DNA of 16,935 nucleotides from Pseudomonadota bacterium. Lineage in GTDB: Bacteria; Myxococcota; Polyangia; Polyangiales; Polyangiaceae. Numbering within the stretch: the first letter of the stretch is position 1; each line of letters begins with the position of its first letter. Of the stretch, positions 1-9,100 are shown one piece after another. Under the pieces are notes generated by a model. That model did no database searches, was not told where the DNA came from, and worked only from the letters and a program-made list of their open reading frames with translations. The position numbers and the translations under genes were made by a program. Location: assembly GCA_023419055.1 (NCBI GenBank), contig JAEZYO010000964.1:1-16935 (forward strand). Direction: 5' to 3'.

Positions 1-9
1 ATGAATTAG

Positions 10-24
10 CCGCCCTCCGGGCGG
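10..24. other. GC hairpin just before tRNA-Glu
   Basis: CCGCCC at 10-15 pairs with GGGCGG at 19-24 around a 3-base loop. It sits between whatever lies left of the window and the tRNA. There is no T-run on the 3' side of either strand, so a standard intrinsic terminator is not supported. It may be a processing or termination signal of an upstream transcript, or have no function. Confidence 0.3.
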
Positions 25-35
25 GCAAAACCAAA

Positions 36-110
36 GGCCCCATCGTCTAGCGGTTAGGACATCGGCCTCTCACGCCGGTAACGCGGGTTCGATTCCCGCT
101 GGGGTCGCCA
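36..110 (+). tRNA. tRNA-Glu (anticodon CTC)
   Basis: A full cloverleaf can be drawn. The acceptor stem GGCCCCA pairs with TGGGGTC (one G-T pair). The anticodon stem 62-66/74-78 encloses loop CTCTCAC with anticodon CTC at 69-71. The T arm GCGGGTTCGATTCCCGC is intact, and CCA is encoded at 108-110. The sequence closely follows bacterial tRNA-Glu. The 3' half also serves, on the other strand, as the coding end of the adjacent recombinase, so this tRNA is probably the integration target and its 3' end may have been supplied by the incoming element. Confidence 0.96.
70..110. mobile_element. candidate att half-site in tRNA-Glu 3' end
   Basis: The tRNA 3' half (anticodon loop to CCA) is shared with the end of the convergent tyrosine recombinase gene. 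Tyrosine recombinases commonly use tRNA 3' ends as attB, with the attP core matching this segment so that the tRNA is rebuilt after insertion. I see no second copy of this segment elsewhere in the window, so the other island boundary would lie to the right of base 16935 or has been lost. The exact core and crossover point cannot be set from one copy. Confidence 0.5.
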
Positions 111-786
111 CACTTCCTGAGTGAGAACAGGAAGATACGAGAAAGCGGGATGCCTCTGGACGATTAGCTAAGGCTGAATCGTCCGGGGGCATCGTGGCAT
201 TTGGGGTCTCGGTGTCGTCGTCGAAGCTCTCTTCGCTCACCTTGATCACGCTCTCCGGCAGCGGCGGGAACGGCTCGCCAACCCTGCCCTGATAGACCCG
301 CGCGGTCCGGATGTAGCCGTCGGTCGTGTCGTACTTCTCGTGTCCGGCGGCTTGCTGGATCTCGGGCCCGTAGTCCTTCCGCAAGCAGCGCCAAGTGATG
401 CCCGTGCTCCTGAGATCGTGGAGCGTGATCCGCTTCACGGTCGGAGTCGTGTCGAAGAGCTCCGCGCGTTCGATCCCTGCCCGGCGTAGGTGCCGGCGGA
501 GCTTCTCGGACCAGTCCTCCATGGGTGGCATGCGCGCCACGACGGGGCCCTTTCCGTTGGCTGCCTTCCGGAGCTCGCTCAGGAGCGGAACGAGCTCGCT
601 CTCGATCGGCACCACTCGAACACCGGCCTTCGACTTGGGCGTTTTCACCCGGCCGAGCTTCTCGTCAAAGGCCTTGGTCACGTTCATCAGCCCGGCGTCC
701 AGGTCAACGTCAGACCAGAGCAACGCGCGGAGCTCGCCGGCTCGAAGGTGCTCCGTCGGGCGATGCCGGCGCCGATGCGGCGGCAC
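70..786 (-). CDS. tyrosine recombinase/phage integrase, N-terminally truncated
   Basis: The 238-residue frame carries the catalytic domain of a tyrosine site-specific recombinase. The visible pentad is Arg15 (LRAGELRALLW), beta-hairpin Lys48 (RVKTPKSKAGVRVVPI), His123 and Arg126 (LHDLR), His149 (AAGHE) and nucleophile Tyr158 (TTDGYI). Family members are usually about 350-400 residues with an N-terminal core-binding domain. That domain is missing here, and similarity fades just before Arg15, although the frame stays open upstream of the GTG at 786. The last residues (VATPAGIEPALPA) are encoded by the reverse strand of the tRNA-Glu 3' half, and the stop codon (70-72) overlaps the anticodon. It is probably the remnant of the enzyme that placed an island at this tRNA and is probably inactive without its N-terminal half. 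Residues after about 185 look unrelated to the family core. Confidence 0.8.
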   Translation of the reverse strand: MPPHRRRHRPTEHLRAGELRALLWSDVDLDAGLMNVTKAFDEKLGRVKTPKSKAGVRVVPIESELVPLLSELRKAANGKGPVVARMPPMEDWSEKLRRHLRRAGIERAELFDTTPTVKRITLHDLRSTGITWRCLRKDYGPEIQQAAGHEKYDTTDGYIRTARVYQGRVGEPFPPLPESVIKVSEESFDDDTETPNATMPPDDSALANRPEASRFLVSSCSHSGSVATPAGIEPALPA

Positions 787-923
787 CGCATCCCCGACGC
801 GCTTCGGATCTCGAGATCGCGGAACGCGGTCCAGCCATCGAGCGAGAGCTCGAAAGTCGGAAGGAGTTCATCGCAGGCACTGATCGCCACGAGCGGCTTG
901 GCGCCATGATCGATCGTGGTCCT
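787..923 (-). pseudogene. coding-like fragment abutting the integrase remnant
   Basis: A second minus-strand frame, open from just below an in-frame TGA at 924-926, reads protein-like with G/C-rich wobble positions (for example KPLVAISACDELLPTFEL near the start). It runs into the integrase DNA in a different frame from the integrase itself. I do not recognise it as the integrase N-terminal domain or as any family. It could be an unrelated gene fragment fused to the integrase by deletion, or a frameshifted piece of it. It is short and no start signal is visible. Confidence 0.22.
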
Positions 924-1228
924 TCACCGCGACTTCTCCGACTACGACGCGCTTGCCCGAAGCCTCGCGAACGTGAGCGGGCCGCTCGAGATCGTCGTGC
1001 GGCCCGCGTGTTATTCTCGAGAGCAGATCGACGAGGCGCGGCGCGTTCTCCACGAAAGGGCGTGGCACCCCGAGCCAAGTCAGTGGCCATGGGGTGGCAC
1101 TTCGACGCGAAGTTCTCGGGCTTTTCGGTGTCCATCGACAAGTCCGCGCCGACGTGGCGGCGGCCCTCGAGCAACGCCTGGGTAAGCTCGTTCGGACCCG
1201 CCTCGAAGACCTCGCCAGAGATCGATAG
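916..1228 (+). pseudogene. degraded gene of unknown function, two frameshifts
   Basis: Coding-like sequence with strong G/C wobble bias switches frame twice. It starts in the frame of GTG 916 (VVLHRDFSDYDALARSLANV, then IVVRPACYSREQIDEARRVL), changes near 1075-1090 to a second frame (MGWHFDAKFSGFSVSIDK), and changes near 1140 to a third (VRADVAAALEQRLGKLVRTR) that ends at TAG 1226-1228. Each part reads like protein only within its own frame, which suggests one gene of about 105 residues broken by two indels. I do not recognise the family. An in-frame TGA at 907-909 marks the earliest possible beginning, so the 5' end may also be lost. It lies in the decayed zone next to the integrase remnant. 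Confidence 0.5.
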
Positions 1229-1421
1229 TCTCGAGTCCTGGTCGAGCGCGTCGTGTGGACGCCGAGGGTCGCCGGCTGATGGGTCGATTTGGAAAAATGT
1301 GCGTGCTCTCGGCTCCCGCTCGATCGGGGTTGCGTGCCGCCCGCTGGCGCAAGTGCTCGAAATCTTTTCGACGGCATGATCGCCGGGACGGCCCCGTTGC
1401 TCGGATCCCCCGAGAGCGCGT

Positions 1422-1497
1422 TGGTTTCCACTCGCGCTCGCTGCTACCTTCGGCGCGCTGGAAACCACTCGGGCCCAAGTCGCCCGGAGCATAGTAT
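1422..1497 (+). promoter_or_regulatory. inverted repeat and possible -10 upstream of the 131-aa gene
   Basis: The 300 bases between the decayed gene (ends 1228) and the next start (1530) hold no gene I can support. They contain a perfect 9-base inverted repeat, TGGTTTCCA at 1422-1430 and TGGAAACCA at 1459-1467, with 28 bases between the arms. Downstream, TAGTAT at 1492-1497 resembles a -10 box, but no good -35 hexamer lies 17 bases before it. The arms could bind a dimeric regulator or form a long-loop hairpin. Confidence 0.3.
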
Positions 1498-1529
1498 GTT
1501 CGGGTGTTCGCTCTAAGAGGAGTGCCCGG

Positions 1530-1925
1530 ATGTCTTCGTCCTCCAGGACCCAGCCAGGTGCCATCATGAACCTCGAAGCCGAAACGAGCGGCGTCGAAGC
1601 TGTCCCCCCGAACCAGTCAGGCCGAGCCCCCCGCCCCTTCTCGACGCGAGAAGAGCTCGGCGGCCTGGGCCAACAGCTCGTCGAGTTCGTCGAGCCACTC
1701 CTCGCCGAGGGCGACGGAAGCCCGGAGCACGAGCGGAACATCCTCGAGCTCGGTCGAGCTTGTTGGCAGATCGCCCTTCAGGAGCCGGAGGCGCGCGCCG
1801 AGCGGATCAGGGAAATGGAGGCAATCCTTTGCTCCACCGACGAAGAGCGAGACGCGTTGCGCACGCTCGTCGCCTCGATGATCGAGCGGCACCGCGCGAT
1901 GTTCCCCTGGCTCCACGGCGCTTGA
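1530..1925 (+). CDS. hypothetical protein, 131 aa
   Basis: I do not recognise this family. The protein is acidic and mostly helical in appearance. A flexible, Ser/Pro-rich stretch of about 35 residues precedes a compact part starting at PFSTREELGGLGQQLVEF. There is one Cys in each of the segments RACWQIALQEPEARAERI and AILCSTDEERDAL, and the end is aromatic (AMFPWLHGA). There is no signal peptide or membrane segment, so it is probably cytoplasmic. The start at ATG 1530 is favoured over ATG 1566 because AAGAGGAG at 1515-1522 lies 7 bases upstream, a good ribosome-binding site. It stands alone between the decayed island zone and the glycosyltransferase operon, with a 445-base gap after it, so it is probably a single-gene transcript. 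Codon use matches the neighbours. Confidence 0.7.
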   Translation: MSSSSRTQPGAIMNLEAETSGVEAVPPNQSGRAPRPFSTREELGGLGQQLVEFVEPLLAEGDGSPEHERNILELGRACWQIALQEPEARAERIREMEAILCSTDEERDALRTLVASMIERHRAMFPWLHGA

Positions 1926-2370
1926 CTCCTACCCCGCCGCCGGGAGGGGGCTCGGGTGCGAGCACCGCGCCGAGGCTCGGGTCAGCTTCGGCGCCGACTT
2001 CGTAAACCCGAAGGATGATGAAGCGCTGCGCCCCGACGAGGTCGGAGGCGCCCGAGGTCATGCGTCCCGAGTGCTCGGAGCAGCAAGGAGCTCGTCTCGA
2101 CTCGAGAACGTTCGAGGCGCCGAGCGCGTGCAGGTACACGAAAAATGTGCGCAAGAGCACCCTCCGAAGGTGCAGTTTCCGCGGCGGGCGCCACTGCTAG
2201 GTGTTATTGCGCAGCGCGCTTCGCGCCGCCGCGTGAGCATCGGAAACAGTGCCGCGAGATCGTGGCGCTCCCTTTTGCCACAGCGTGTCGTAACTTCCCG
2301 TTTTTGCCGCGATTTCACTGCTCGAAAGACTTCGCACGCGCGGATTCATGCGCTAGACCAGCGGGACGTC
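1926..2370. other. 445-base gap before the GT operon
   Basis: I support no gene here. Open frames on both strands cross it, including one that would extend the GT4 gene upstream, but none has family-like sequence. A minus-strand stretch around 1935-2075 looks weakly coding (AQRFIILRVYEVGAEADP) and could be a decayed fragment. A short GC hairpin (GCGCG 2214-2218, CGCGC 2222-2226, loop CTT) lacks a T-run. The promoter of the GT4/GT2 pair should lie in the right part, where A/T content rises (about 2260-2340), but I see no convincing -35/-10 pair. Confidence 0.4.
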
Positions 2371-3480
2371 ATGACCGATCCGCTACGCGTCGCCATTTGC
2401 CTTCCAGGTCTGCACCGCGTGGTGCGGGGTGCAGAAGTCGCCTTCGAGTCCATCGCTACGGAGCTGGCTCGCGCGGGGCACGACGTCACGGTGATAGGCT
2501 CGGGGGACGAGCGAGCGGACGCACCTTACAAGTTTTTGCGCGCGGGGTGCGTGCCGCGAGAGCGCTTCGAAAAATGGCCCAAGATCCCGGTTTTTCGCTC
2601 GGACTGCGCCTATGAAGAGCTCACCTTCATTCCCGGCTTCATTCGAGCCTACGAGCCTTCGCGCTACGACGTAGTCGTCACCTGCAGTTACCCGTTCTTG
2701 AACTGGGCGGTGCAGCTGAAGACGCGGCGCAAGGGCCCGCTGCACGTGTACGTGACCGAGAACGGAGACTGGCCGCTCTTCCCGAACGGCTCGGAGTTCG
2801 CGTTCTTCGACTGCGACGCGGTCGTGTGCACGAACCCGGACTACTTCGACGCGCACGCTTCGCGCTGGAACGCACGGCTCATCCCGAACGGCGTCGACTG
2901 CACCCTGTTCCGCGCGGGGCCGGGCGATCGCGCTCGCTTCGGGCTGCCCGAGGGCAAGAAGGTGGTGCTGATGGTGAGCGCGCTCATCGAGAGCAAGCGC
3001 GTGCTCGAAGGGATCCGCGCGGTCGCCGACGTGCCCGACGCGGAGCTCGTGATCGCGGGCAACGGTCCCCTGCGCGACGACGTCGACGCGCTCGGTCGTG
3101 AGCTCCTCGGCGCGCGCTTCCGCAGGCTCTCCGTCAAGCGCGAGGACATGCCTGCGCTCTACCGCTCCGCCGACGCGTTCCTCCACATGAGCATCGACGA
3201 GCCTTCGGCGAACGCCTACATCGAAGCCATGGCCACCGGCTTGCCCATCGTCACCCACGATCGCCGGGTCACGCGCTGGACCCTCGGACCTTCGGGCGCG
3301 TTCGTGGACACGCGCGACCGCGCCGCCGTCTCGTCCGCGCTCTCGCGCGTGCTCGCGGAGCCGCTCGATCGCGAAGTCGCGAGCAGCGACGTCCCGCGTC
3401 GCTTCGGCTGGAACATGATTGCGGCACAGTACGCCGACTTCTTCCGCGACCTCATGCGTCGCGACCACGTCGCCGCGTAG
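2371..3480 (+). CDS. glycosyltransferase family 4 (GT-B fold)
   Basis: This is a probable retaining sugar transferase moving a sugar from a nucleotide donor to a glycan or lipid-linked acceptor at the cytoplasmic face. The 369-residue protein starts VAICLPGLHRVVRGAEVAF, typical of the acceptor-side Rossmann domain. The linker motif IPNGVD spans 171-176. Lys209 (ESKRVLEG) sits where the donor phosphate is contacted, and the E-x7-E signature EPSANAYIE spans 277-285. The frame stays open 300 bases upstream, but that extension has no family character, so ATG 2371 is chosen; its ribosome-binding site is weak. The next gene begins 4 bases after the stop, so the two are co-transcribed and probably act in sequence. 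Donor and acceptor cannot be read from the sequence. Confidence 0.88.
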   Translation: MTDPLRVAICLPGLHRVVRGAEVAFESIATELARAGHDVTVIGSGDERADAPYKFLRAGCVPRERFEKWPKIPVFRSDCAYEELTFIPGFIRAYEPSRYDVVVTCSYPFLNWAVQLKTRRKGPLHVYVTENGDWPLFPNGSEFAFFDCDAVVCTNPDYFDAHASRWNARLIPNGVDCTLFRAGPGDRARFGLPEGKKVVLMVSALIESKRVLEGIRAVADVPDAELVIAGNGPLRDDVDALGRELLGARFRRLSVKREDMPALYRSADAFLHMSIDEPSANAYIEAMATGLPIVTHDRRVTRWTLGPSGAFVDTRDRAAVSSALSRVLAEPLDREVASSDVPRRFGWNMIAAQYADFFRDLMRRDHVAA

Positions 3481-3484
3481 TGCC

Positions 3485-4429
3485 GTGAGCCATCGCATCC
3501 TCGTCGTCATCGTCAACTTCCGGACGCCGGCGCTCACGCTGGACTGCCTGCGGAGCCTCGAGCCCGAGGTGAAGAGCGTCCCGGGCACGCGCGTCGTGGT
3601 CGTCGAGAACGGGTCTGGGGACGACTCGGCGGGCGCCCTCGAGCGCGGCATCGCCGAACGCGGCTACGAAGGTTGGGCCAGGCTCGTCGTCTCCCCCGAG
3701 AACCTCGGCTTTTCCGGCGGCAACAATCTCGGCATCCGTCACGGCGGCCCCGCGGAGTTCGTGCTGCTGCTGAACAGCGACACGATCGTTCACGAGGGCT
3801 GCCTCGCGCGCTGCCTCGAGGTGATGAAGGAACATCCACGGGTCGGAGCCATGAGCTGCCGAGTGCTGAACAGCGACGGCACGAATCAGAACGTCGCGCG
3901 GCGCTTCCCCACGCCGCTTCGAACGAGCTTTGCCACCACGGGCCTGCCGTGGAAGTTTCCTTCGCTCTTTGGCTGGGCCGACACCGAGGACAGCGGGTGG
4001 GACCGCTTGACCACGGCGCGCGACGTCGACTGGCTGGGCGGCGCTTTCCTCTTCCTGCGCTCCGCCGCGTTCGACGGCGACGTGCGGCTCGACGAAGACT
4101 TCTTCTTCTACGGCGAAGACGTCGCGCTCTGCTTCGAGCTCGCGCGTCGAGGCTGGGCTCGCCGCTACGATCCGGTAAAGACGATCGTCCACCTCGGCGG
4201 TGCGTCTTCCGATCCGAGCCGCATGCCCACCGGCAAGCGCGCCGAGCTTCGGCTGCGGGCTCGTTACCTGCTCATCCGTAAGTGCTTCGGTATCGGGGCG
4301 GAAGGCCTGATCCGCTCTCTCGATCTGGGCTTCACTAGCGCTCGCTTCTTGCGGGCCGTGGCGAGCGGCCCTTCGCGCAAGCAGCAAGCGGCCGAGCTGC
4401 GAGCTCAGCTCGGCCAGATGCTGCGCTGA
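3485..4429 (+). CDS. glycosyltransferase family 2, rhamnosyltransferase-like
   Basis: A 314-residue GT-A enzyme, inverting by family. The N-terminal strand is LVVIVNF. The NLGFSGGNN motif begins at Asn73. The metal/nucleotide motif is Asn97-Ser98-Asp99 (LLLNSDT), the N-x-D form common in WbbL-like rhamnosyltransferases. WLGGAFLFLR is followed by the acceptor-side acid pair Glu211-Asp212 (FFFYGEDVALCFE) and His236 (IVHLGG). GTG 3485 is chosen because it lies 4 bases after the GT4 stop and because the family alignment begins there; an upstream ATG would overlap GT4 by 62 bases. Translation is probably coupled to GT4. It is clearly a paralogue of the GT2 at 9581, with the same motif order and nearly the same length. 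No membrane segment is evident, so it probably works at the inner face of the membrane on a lipid-linked glycan. Confidence 0.88.
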   Translation: MSHRILVVIVNFRTPALTLDCLRSLEPEVKSVPGTRVVVVENGSGDDSAGALERGIAERGYEGWARLVVSPENLGFSGGNNLGIRHGGPAEFVLLLNSDTIVHEGCLARCLEVMKEHPRVGAMSCRVLNSDGTNQNVARRFPTPLRTSFATTGLPWKFPSLFGWADTEDSGWDRLTTARDVDWLGGAFLFLRSAAFDGDVRLDEDFFFYGEDVALCFELARRGWARRYDPVKTIVHLGGASSDPSRMPTGKRAELRLRARYLLIRKCFGIGAEGLIRSLDLGFTSARFLRAVASGPSRKQQAAELRAQLGQMLR

Positions 4430-4452
4430 GAGGCTCTCGGGCGAGACGCCTC
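4430..4452. terminator. bulged hairpin between convergent genes
   Basis: Immediately after the GT2 stop, GAGGC (4430-4434) pairs with GCCTC (4448-4452), and TCTC (4435-4438) pairs with GAGA (4443-4446). The loop is GGGC and C4447 is bulged. It sits in the 40-base gap between two genes that run towards each other, where a bidirectional terminator is expected. There is no T-run, so it would be a weak or factor-assisted terminator. Confidence 0.45.
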
Positions 4453-4469
4453 GAAGCGGCGGTGGCGAG

Positions 4470-5624
<1,155 letters not shown>

Positions 5625-5814
5625 TCTTCAGTTCTCCGACCCTGCGCACGTTTCATGGCGCCCGTCGAGACAGGCCCGCTCTAGGTATTCGTTCGGTGCC
5701 CCTGCAAACCCTGCCCCGGGTTCCTCGTCGATCGCTCCCCCGGTGGGCGGTTGAGGTAGAGGTTGCAGCGTCGGCCGCGGGGTCATGAGCGCTCTTGTGC
5801 GAGAGTATCGCTGA

Positions 5815-5849
5815 TGGTAGTACCAGAGTCTTGTCGTCCTTGGAAGGAC
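5815..5849. promoter_or_regulatory. two adjacent dyads, candidate operators
   Basis: TGGTA-G-TACCA (5815-5825) is a perfect 11-base palindrome around a central G. After a 10-base gap, GTCCTT-GG-AAGGAC (5836-5849) has perfect 6-base arms. The centres are about 22 bases apart, roughly two helical turns, so proteins bound to both would lie on the same face of the DNA. The position between hppD and the NRPS-like gene fits a shared operator. The regulator is not encoded in this window. Confidence 0.38.
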
Positions 5850-5878
5850 CTCGAAAGCCGCGCGCGCAAGATCTCTCA

Positions 5879-5926
5879 GCGCAGGTTCTGCGCGGAACCG
5901 TGAGGCTATCGCGCAGGTTCTTCGCG
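5879..5926. repeat. 16-base direct repeat pair in control region
   Basis: GCGCAGGTTCTGCGCG at 5879-5894 recurs as GCGCAGGTTCTTCGCG at 5911-5926, with one mismatch. The start-to-start distance is 32 bases, about three helical turns, which is typical of repeated regulator sites. The first copy is partly self-complementary (GCGCAG with CTGCGC). Together with the dyads just to the left, it makes a dense cluster of symmetry within about 110 bases. Confidence 0.42.
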
Positions 5927-6194
5927 TCCGTCATCGAGTCCGCCCGGGCCGCGATCGAGCCGCTCTGGAACGTGACTGAAACAGGGCCGTTGATTCGGAT
6001 CGGACGCTCCGCTTTCGCGCGTGCTGATAGCGTTGCGCGCCCACTTTGCCCGTGATGAGGTTCGCTCGGCTCGACGCCGCGCCGCGTCTGGCTTCTCGTT
6101 TCATCCAAGGTAGCGCCTCGGCGCCTCGTTCGGAGACGCCGGGCCGCGTTCCCTCCTCACCCGTTTCGTCCTCAGGTACGGAAGGATTGTCCAA

Positions 6195-9100
6195 TTGCTC
6201 GGCCTAGGTTCTGTCGAAAGTCCCGTTTCCGACGAGGGTGCCGCTTCCGGCGAAAGCGGAGTGAGGATCGAGCGCTCGAACCCGCAGATCTCGACTGACT
6301 TCGTCAAACGACCGGGCGGCGCGTTCACTCGCGGGGTCCACGACGTAACGCCGAGCTCGCAGAACGCCGGGCTCCTTTCGGCGGCGTTCGCGGCGCTCCT
6401 CCACCGCTTCACCCAGCAGCAGACGTTCCAGATCGGGCTCTCGCACGAATCCGCAGAGTCCGCGCTCCGGGAGCTGTCTTTCGACTTCGAGGAGACCACG
6501 CTCGCGCGCGACCTCGTCGCCACGGCCACCCGGCAGCTCGAGTGCGCCTCACTCACTGCGCGGGATGACGAGTTCACGACCGGGATCGTGATCGCCCCGG
6601 GGTCGCTCGAAGATCTCGCCGAGCGCGCGTCCGCGCGCTTCCCCCGGGCGGATCTCACGCTCGCCGTTTCGACCTCCGGCGCCGGCGCGCGCCTCGTCTA
6701 CAACGCGAGCCTGTTCCTGCCCGAGAGCGTGGCGCGCCTCGGTGAGCACCTGGGCGTCGTGGAGAAGGCGCTGGTCGACCTGCCCGAAGCGCGCATCGCG
6801 CACCTGCCGCTCCTCACGGCCGCGGAGGCCGAGCGCCTGAAGGCGGAGTACACGAGCCCGCGCGTCGACTATCCCGCCCGCCCGCTGCACCGCATCGTCG
6901 AGCGCTTCGCCGCCGAGCAGCCCCACTGGCTCGCGCTCACCTTCGCCGACGCGACGTTGACCTACGGCGAGCTCAACGCGCGCGCCAACCGCCTCGCCCA
7001 CTACCTGCTCGAAAACGGCGTCAAGCCGGGCGATCGCGTCGGCGTCTGCGTCGAGCCCTCGTTCGACATCCTGATCGCGCTCCTCGCGCTCTTCAAGGTG
7101 GGCGCCACGCACGTCCCGCTCGACCCCACCTACCCGACCGATCGCCTCGAGGTGATCCTCGACGACGTCGAGCCGAGGCTCTTGCTCGCGCAGTCGGGCA
7201 CGCTCAAGAATTTGCCGGCAGCGAAGCTGCCGAAGGCGTTCCTGTTCGACCAGGATCTCGACGCGCTCGAGTCGAAGCCGAGCACGAATCCGGACATCGA
7301 GTACTCGCTCGATGAGGCGGCGTACATCGTCTACACCTCGGGCACGACCGGCAAGCCCAAAGGCGTGGTCGCGACGCACGCGAACCTGGTCTTCTATTTG
7401 CTCGTCGCGCAGCAAAAGTACCGCTTTTGCCCGAGTGACGTGCAGCTCGCGTTCGCGCGCTTCACCTTCAGCATCACCTTCTTCGAGCTCCTCTCCATGC
7501 TCGTCGCGGGCGGGCGGCTCGTCATCCTCGAGCGCGACCACGTCTTCGATTTCAAGCGGCTGGTGAAGACGCTCGAGACGACGACGGTGATCCACGCTTC
7601 CCCGAGCCTGCTCCGCAAGCTGCTCGCGCATATTCGCGAGAACGGCATCCCGGCCGAGACCTTCGACAACCTGCGCCACGTCTCGTCCGGCGGCGATCTG
7701 GTCTCGCCCGACGTGATCGAGGGCCTGAAGCCGGTGTTCCGCAACGCCGAGCTCTACGTCATCTACGGCTCGAGCGAGATCGCCTGCATGGGCTGCACCT
7801 TCCCCATCCCGCGCGATCGGGAGGTGACGCGTAGCTTCGTCGGCAAACCTTTCGAGAACGTCTCGGTGCGCCTCTACGACGAGCAGCAGAACCTCGTGCC
7901 CGTAGGCGTCGCGGGTGAGATCTACTTCGGCGGCGCGGGCATCACCCGCGGCTACCTGAACCGAGACGACCTCACGCGTGAGAAGTTCGTCGTCATCGAC
8001 GGCCAGCGCTTCTACCGCATGGGTGACGTCGGGCGCTTCGCCGCGGACGGAAACCTCGAGATCCTCGGGCGCACGGATTTCCAGATCAAGCTCCGCGGCA
8101 TTCGCATCGAGCTCGGCGACATCGAGTCCACGCTGCGCACCGCGCCGGGCGTGAAGGAGGCGGTGTGCGCCGCGCGCGAGCTCGGGAGCCAGCAGGAGAA
8201 GAGCCTGGTCGCGTACGTCGTGCTCGACCCCGCCTCGCCACCCGACGTGAAGGACCTCCGCCGCATGCTGCAGGCGAAGCTCCCCGACTACATGGTTCCG
8301 GCCGCGTTCGTCGTGCTGAAGGCGCTGCCGGTGAACATGAACCAGAAGCTCGATCGGCGAGCGCTCCCGGCGCCGACCGCCGAGGATCTGGCGCGTCTCC
8401 GCACGGTGGCGGCGCCGCGCACCGACGTCGAGCGTCGCCTGGTCGCCGTCTGGGAGTCGGTGCTGGAGACGACCGGGTTGGGCATCAAGGACGGCTTCTT
8501 CGACGTCGGCGGCGACTCGCTGAAGGCGCTCGGCTTGATGATCGAGATCGAGCGCACCTTCCAGAAGACGTTGCCGATGAGCACGCTGCTCACCCACCCC
8601 ACGGTGGAGGACCTGGCGGCGCTGATCGAGGGCAAGGGCCGCGACCAGAACGCGCCGATTCTGCTCAAGTCGGCCAGCGGCGCGCGACCACCGGTCTTTT
8701 TGATCCACGACGGCGACGGCGAGGTGCTGCTGTACAGGAACCTCGCGATGCGCCTCCACCGCGACCACGCCGTGTACGGCATCGGCCCGCACAGCCGCGG
8801 CGAGTTCCCGATGCTGCACAGCCGCATGTCGGACGTGGTGGACCACTACACCGCCCAGATCCGGAGCGTGCAGCCGCATGGCCCGTACTTGCTCGGCGGG
8901 CTCTGCATCGGCGGCTTCATCGCGTTCGAGATCGCGCGCAAGCTCGAGAGCGAGGGCGAAGAGGTCGCCCACGTGGCGCTGATCGACGTCGCCCACGTGA
9001 CGACTCCAGGCAAGAGCGTCGCCGCGCGGCGCCTGGATCGCTTCGGCGCCGCCTTCACCAAGAACCAGCAGGAGCAGCGCTTCGGCGCCCGCCTCGCGGG

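Larger units (their letters stand above)
5625..6194. promoter_or_regulatory. 570-base divergent control region, hppD / NRPS-like gene
   Basis: No gene is supported here. Both flanking genes must start transcription within it. It is less GC-rich than the genes around it and contains the dyads at 5815-5849 and the direct repeats at 5879-5926, described separately. The ribosome-binding site of the NRPS-like gene, GGAAGGA, is at 6180-6186. I searched for the missing first half of the condensation domain (an HHxxxDG motif) in the plus-strand frames and saw none. Clear sigma-70 -35/-10 pairs are not evident. Confidence 0.55.

Noticed and set aside
10..30. Hairpin before the tRNA as an intrinsic terminator
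   Set aside because: The A-run follows the stem on the plus strand and there is no T-run on the 3' side of either strand.
1289..2150. Shared 12-mer GAAAAATGTGCG in two gene-free stretches (near 1291 and 2139)
   Set aside because: A few chance matches of this length are expected in 17 kb, and the flanks do not match.
1935..2160. Minus-strand coding-like stretch (AQRFIILRVYEVGAEADP)
   Set aside because: It has no recognisable family or start signal and no natural end: the frame continues into the antisense of the 131-aa gene. It may be chance in GC-rich DNA.
2071..2370. 100-residue N-terminal extension of the GT4 gene in the same open frame
   Set aside because: The extension is Arg/Ser-rich without family similarity, while the GT-B fold begins directly after ATG 2371.
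5795..6055. 86-residue plus-strand open frame in the hppD/NRPS gap
   Set aside because: GTG start with no ribosome-binding site, inconsistent wobble bias and overlap with the regulatory dyads; a chance frame is more likely.
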